A DNA stretch of 64,000 nucleotides from CAZMGB01 sp964565775 (GTDB lineage Bacteria > Chloroflexota > Dehalococcoidia > DSTF01 > JALHUB01). The stretch lies in the NCBI GenBank assembly GCA_964565775.1, contig CAZMGB010000006.1, forward strand, positions 62,001-126,000, given 5' to 3'. The notes beneath the pieces are model-generated. The model was given only the letters and a program-made list of their open reading frames with translations, did not search any database and was not told the DNA's origin. Position numbers and translations under genes: made by a program. Below, one piece after another: positions 63,893 through 64,000 of the stretch (positions within the stretch are counted from its first letter, which is position 1; the number at the start of each line of letters is the position of its first letter).

Positions 63893-64000
63893 GTGGACCT
63901 TTCATCTATCAAGCAGCGGCTGGTTGAGGGGGACGCCCCGGGGACGGCCGAGGGCACCCGAGAGGCGCTGGCCGAAAAGATCCCGCCGGAGACCATACTC
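63893..64000 (+). CDS. Corrinoid (B12-binding) protein, N-terminal fragment
   Basis: Begins at GTG 63893 behind GGAGGT and runs off the window after 36 codons. Residues DLSSIKQRLVEGDAPGTAEG and EALAEKIPPETIL match the helical cap domain of MtaC/MttC-type corrinoid proteins, which carry the methyl group on cobalt. The B12-binding DxHxxG motif lies beyond the window, so the call rests on the cap alone plus the adjacent methyltransferase. Confidence 0.75.
   Translation, partial: MDLSSIKQRLVEGDAPGTAEGTREALAEKIPPETIL

Overview
The window is a stretch of high-GC bacterial chromosome with many GTG starts and clear Shine-Dalgarno (SD) sites on both strands. It shows no plasmid, phage or rRNA genes. 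The gene mix (carbohydrate ABC importer, F420-type LLM oxidoreductase, phosphotriesterase-like amidohydrolase, FmdE protein, UroD-like methyltransferases, PBP1C with an alpha-2-macroglobulin) and the style of the intergenic hairpins suggest an uncultured Chloroflexota, perhaps Dehalococcoidia-like. That placement is inference. The cell makes peptidoglycan.

Layout. (1) 1-2600: Eis-like GNAT acetyltransferase, CoA-pyrophosphatase-type Nudix, small HTH/coiled-coil protein. (2) 2740-22250: tRNA-Met(CAT) divergent from a lipid/isoprenoid catabolic island. The island holds a CrtC-like protein, the iron-sulfur subunit and chaperone of a type II DMSO-reductase-family enzyme, two phytoene-desaturase-like flavoproteins interleaved with two SCP2 lipid carriers, a nitronate-monooxygenase-like flavoprotein, a crotonase, a thiolase-like protein without the nucleophilic Cys plus DUF35 partner plus acyl-CoA dehydrogenase, a two-subunit CoA-transferase, FmdE, MobA, the molybdoenzyme catalytic subunit about 12.5 kb from its partner, and an aldo/keto reductase. 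(3) 22250-31270: structured hairpins, then pbpC and a giant alpha-2-macroglobulin. (4) 31440-45240: sugar-type ABC importer, a compact operon of ferredoxin-like and unknown proteins, LLM oxidoreductase, phosphotriesterase-like enzyme, acyl-CoA ligase, MFS exporter, the distant solute-binding lipoprotein and a second crotonase. (5) 45300-48690: tRNA-Gly(TCC) with a broken 3' half on one side and a 5' half on the other. All three share exactly the 7-nt anticodon loop, as expected for two small elements integrated side by side. (6) 48900-60030: secreted lipoprotein, glycoside-hydrolase-like protein, HpaB-like flavoprotein, SDR, GGDEF/HD-GYP sensor, SMP-30, Cys-rich membrane protein, degenerate GGDEF protein. 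(7) 60100-64000: two UroD-like methyltransferases, a sulfotransferase, and the first 36 codons of a corrinoid protein running off the end.

Working model (inference): region 2 would activate a hydrocarbon-like substrate such as a steroid side chain or terpenoid, by water-derived hydroxylation (molybdoenzyme, MobA, chaperone) and/or flavin dehydrogenation (the CtmAB-like pair), with SCP2 proteins presenting the lipid. A steroid-type retro-aldolase (thiolase-like/DUF35), acyl-CoA dehydrogenase, crotonase and CoA-transferase would shorten the chain. Nothing here identifies the substrate.
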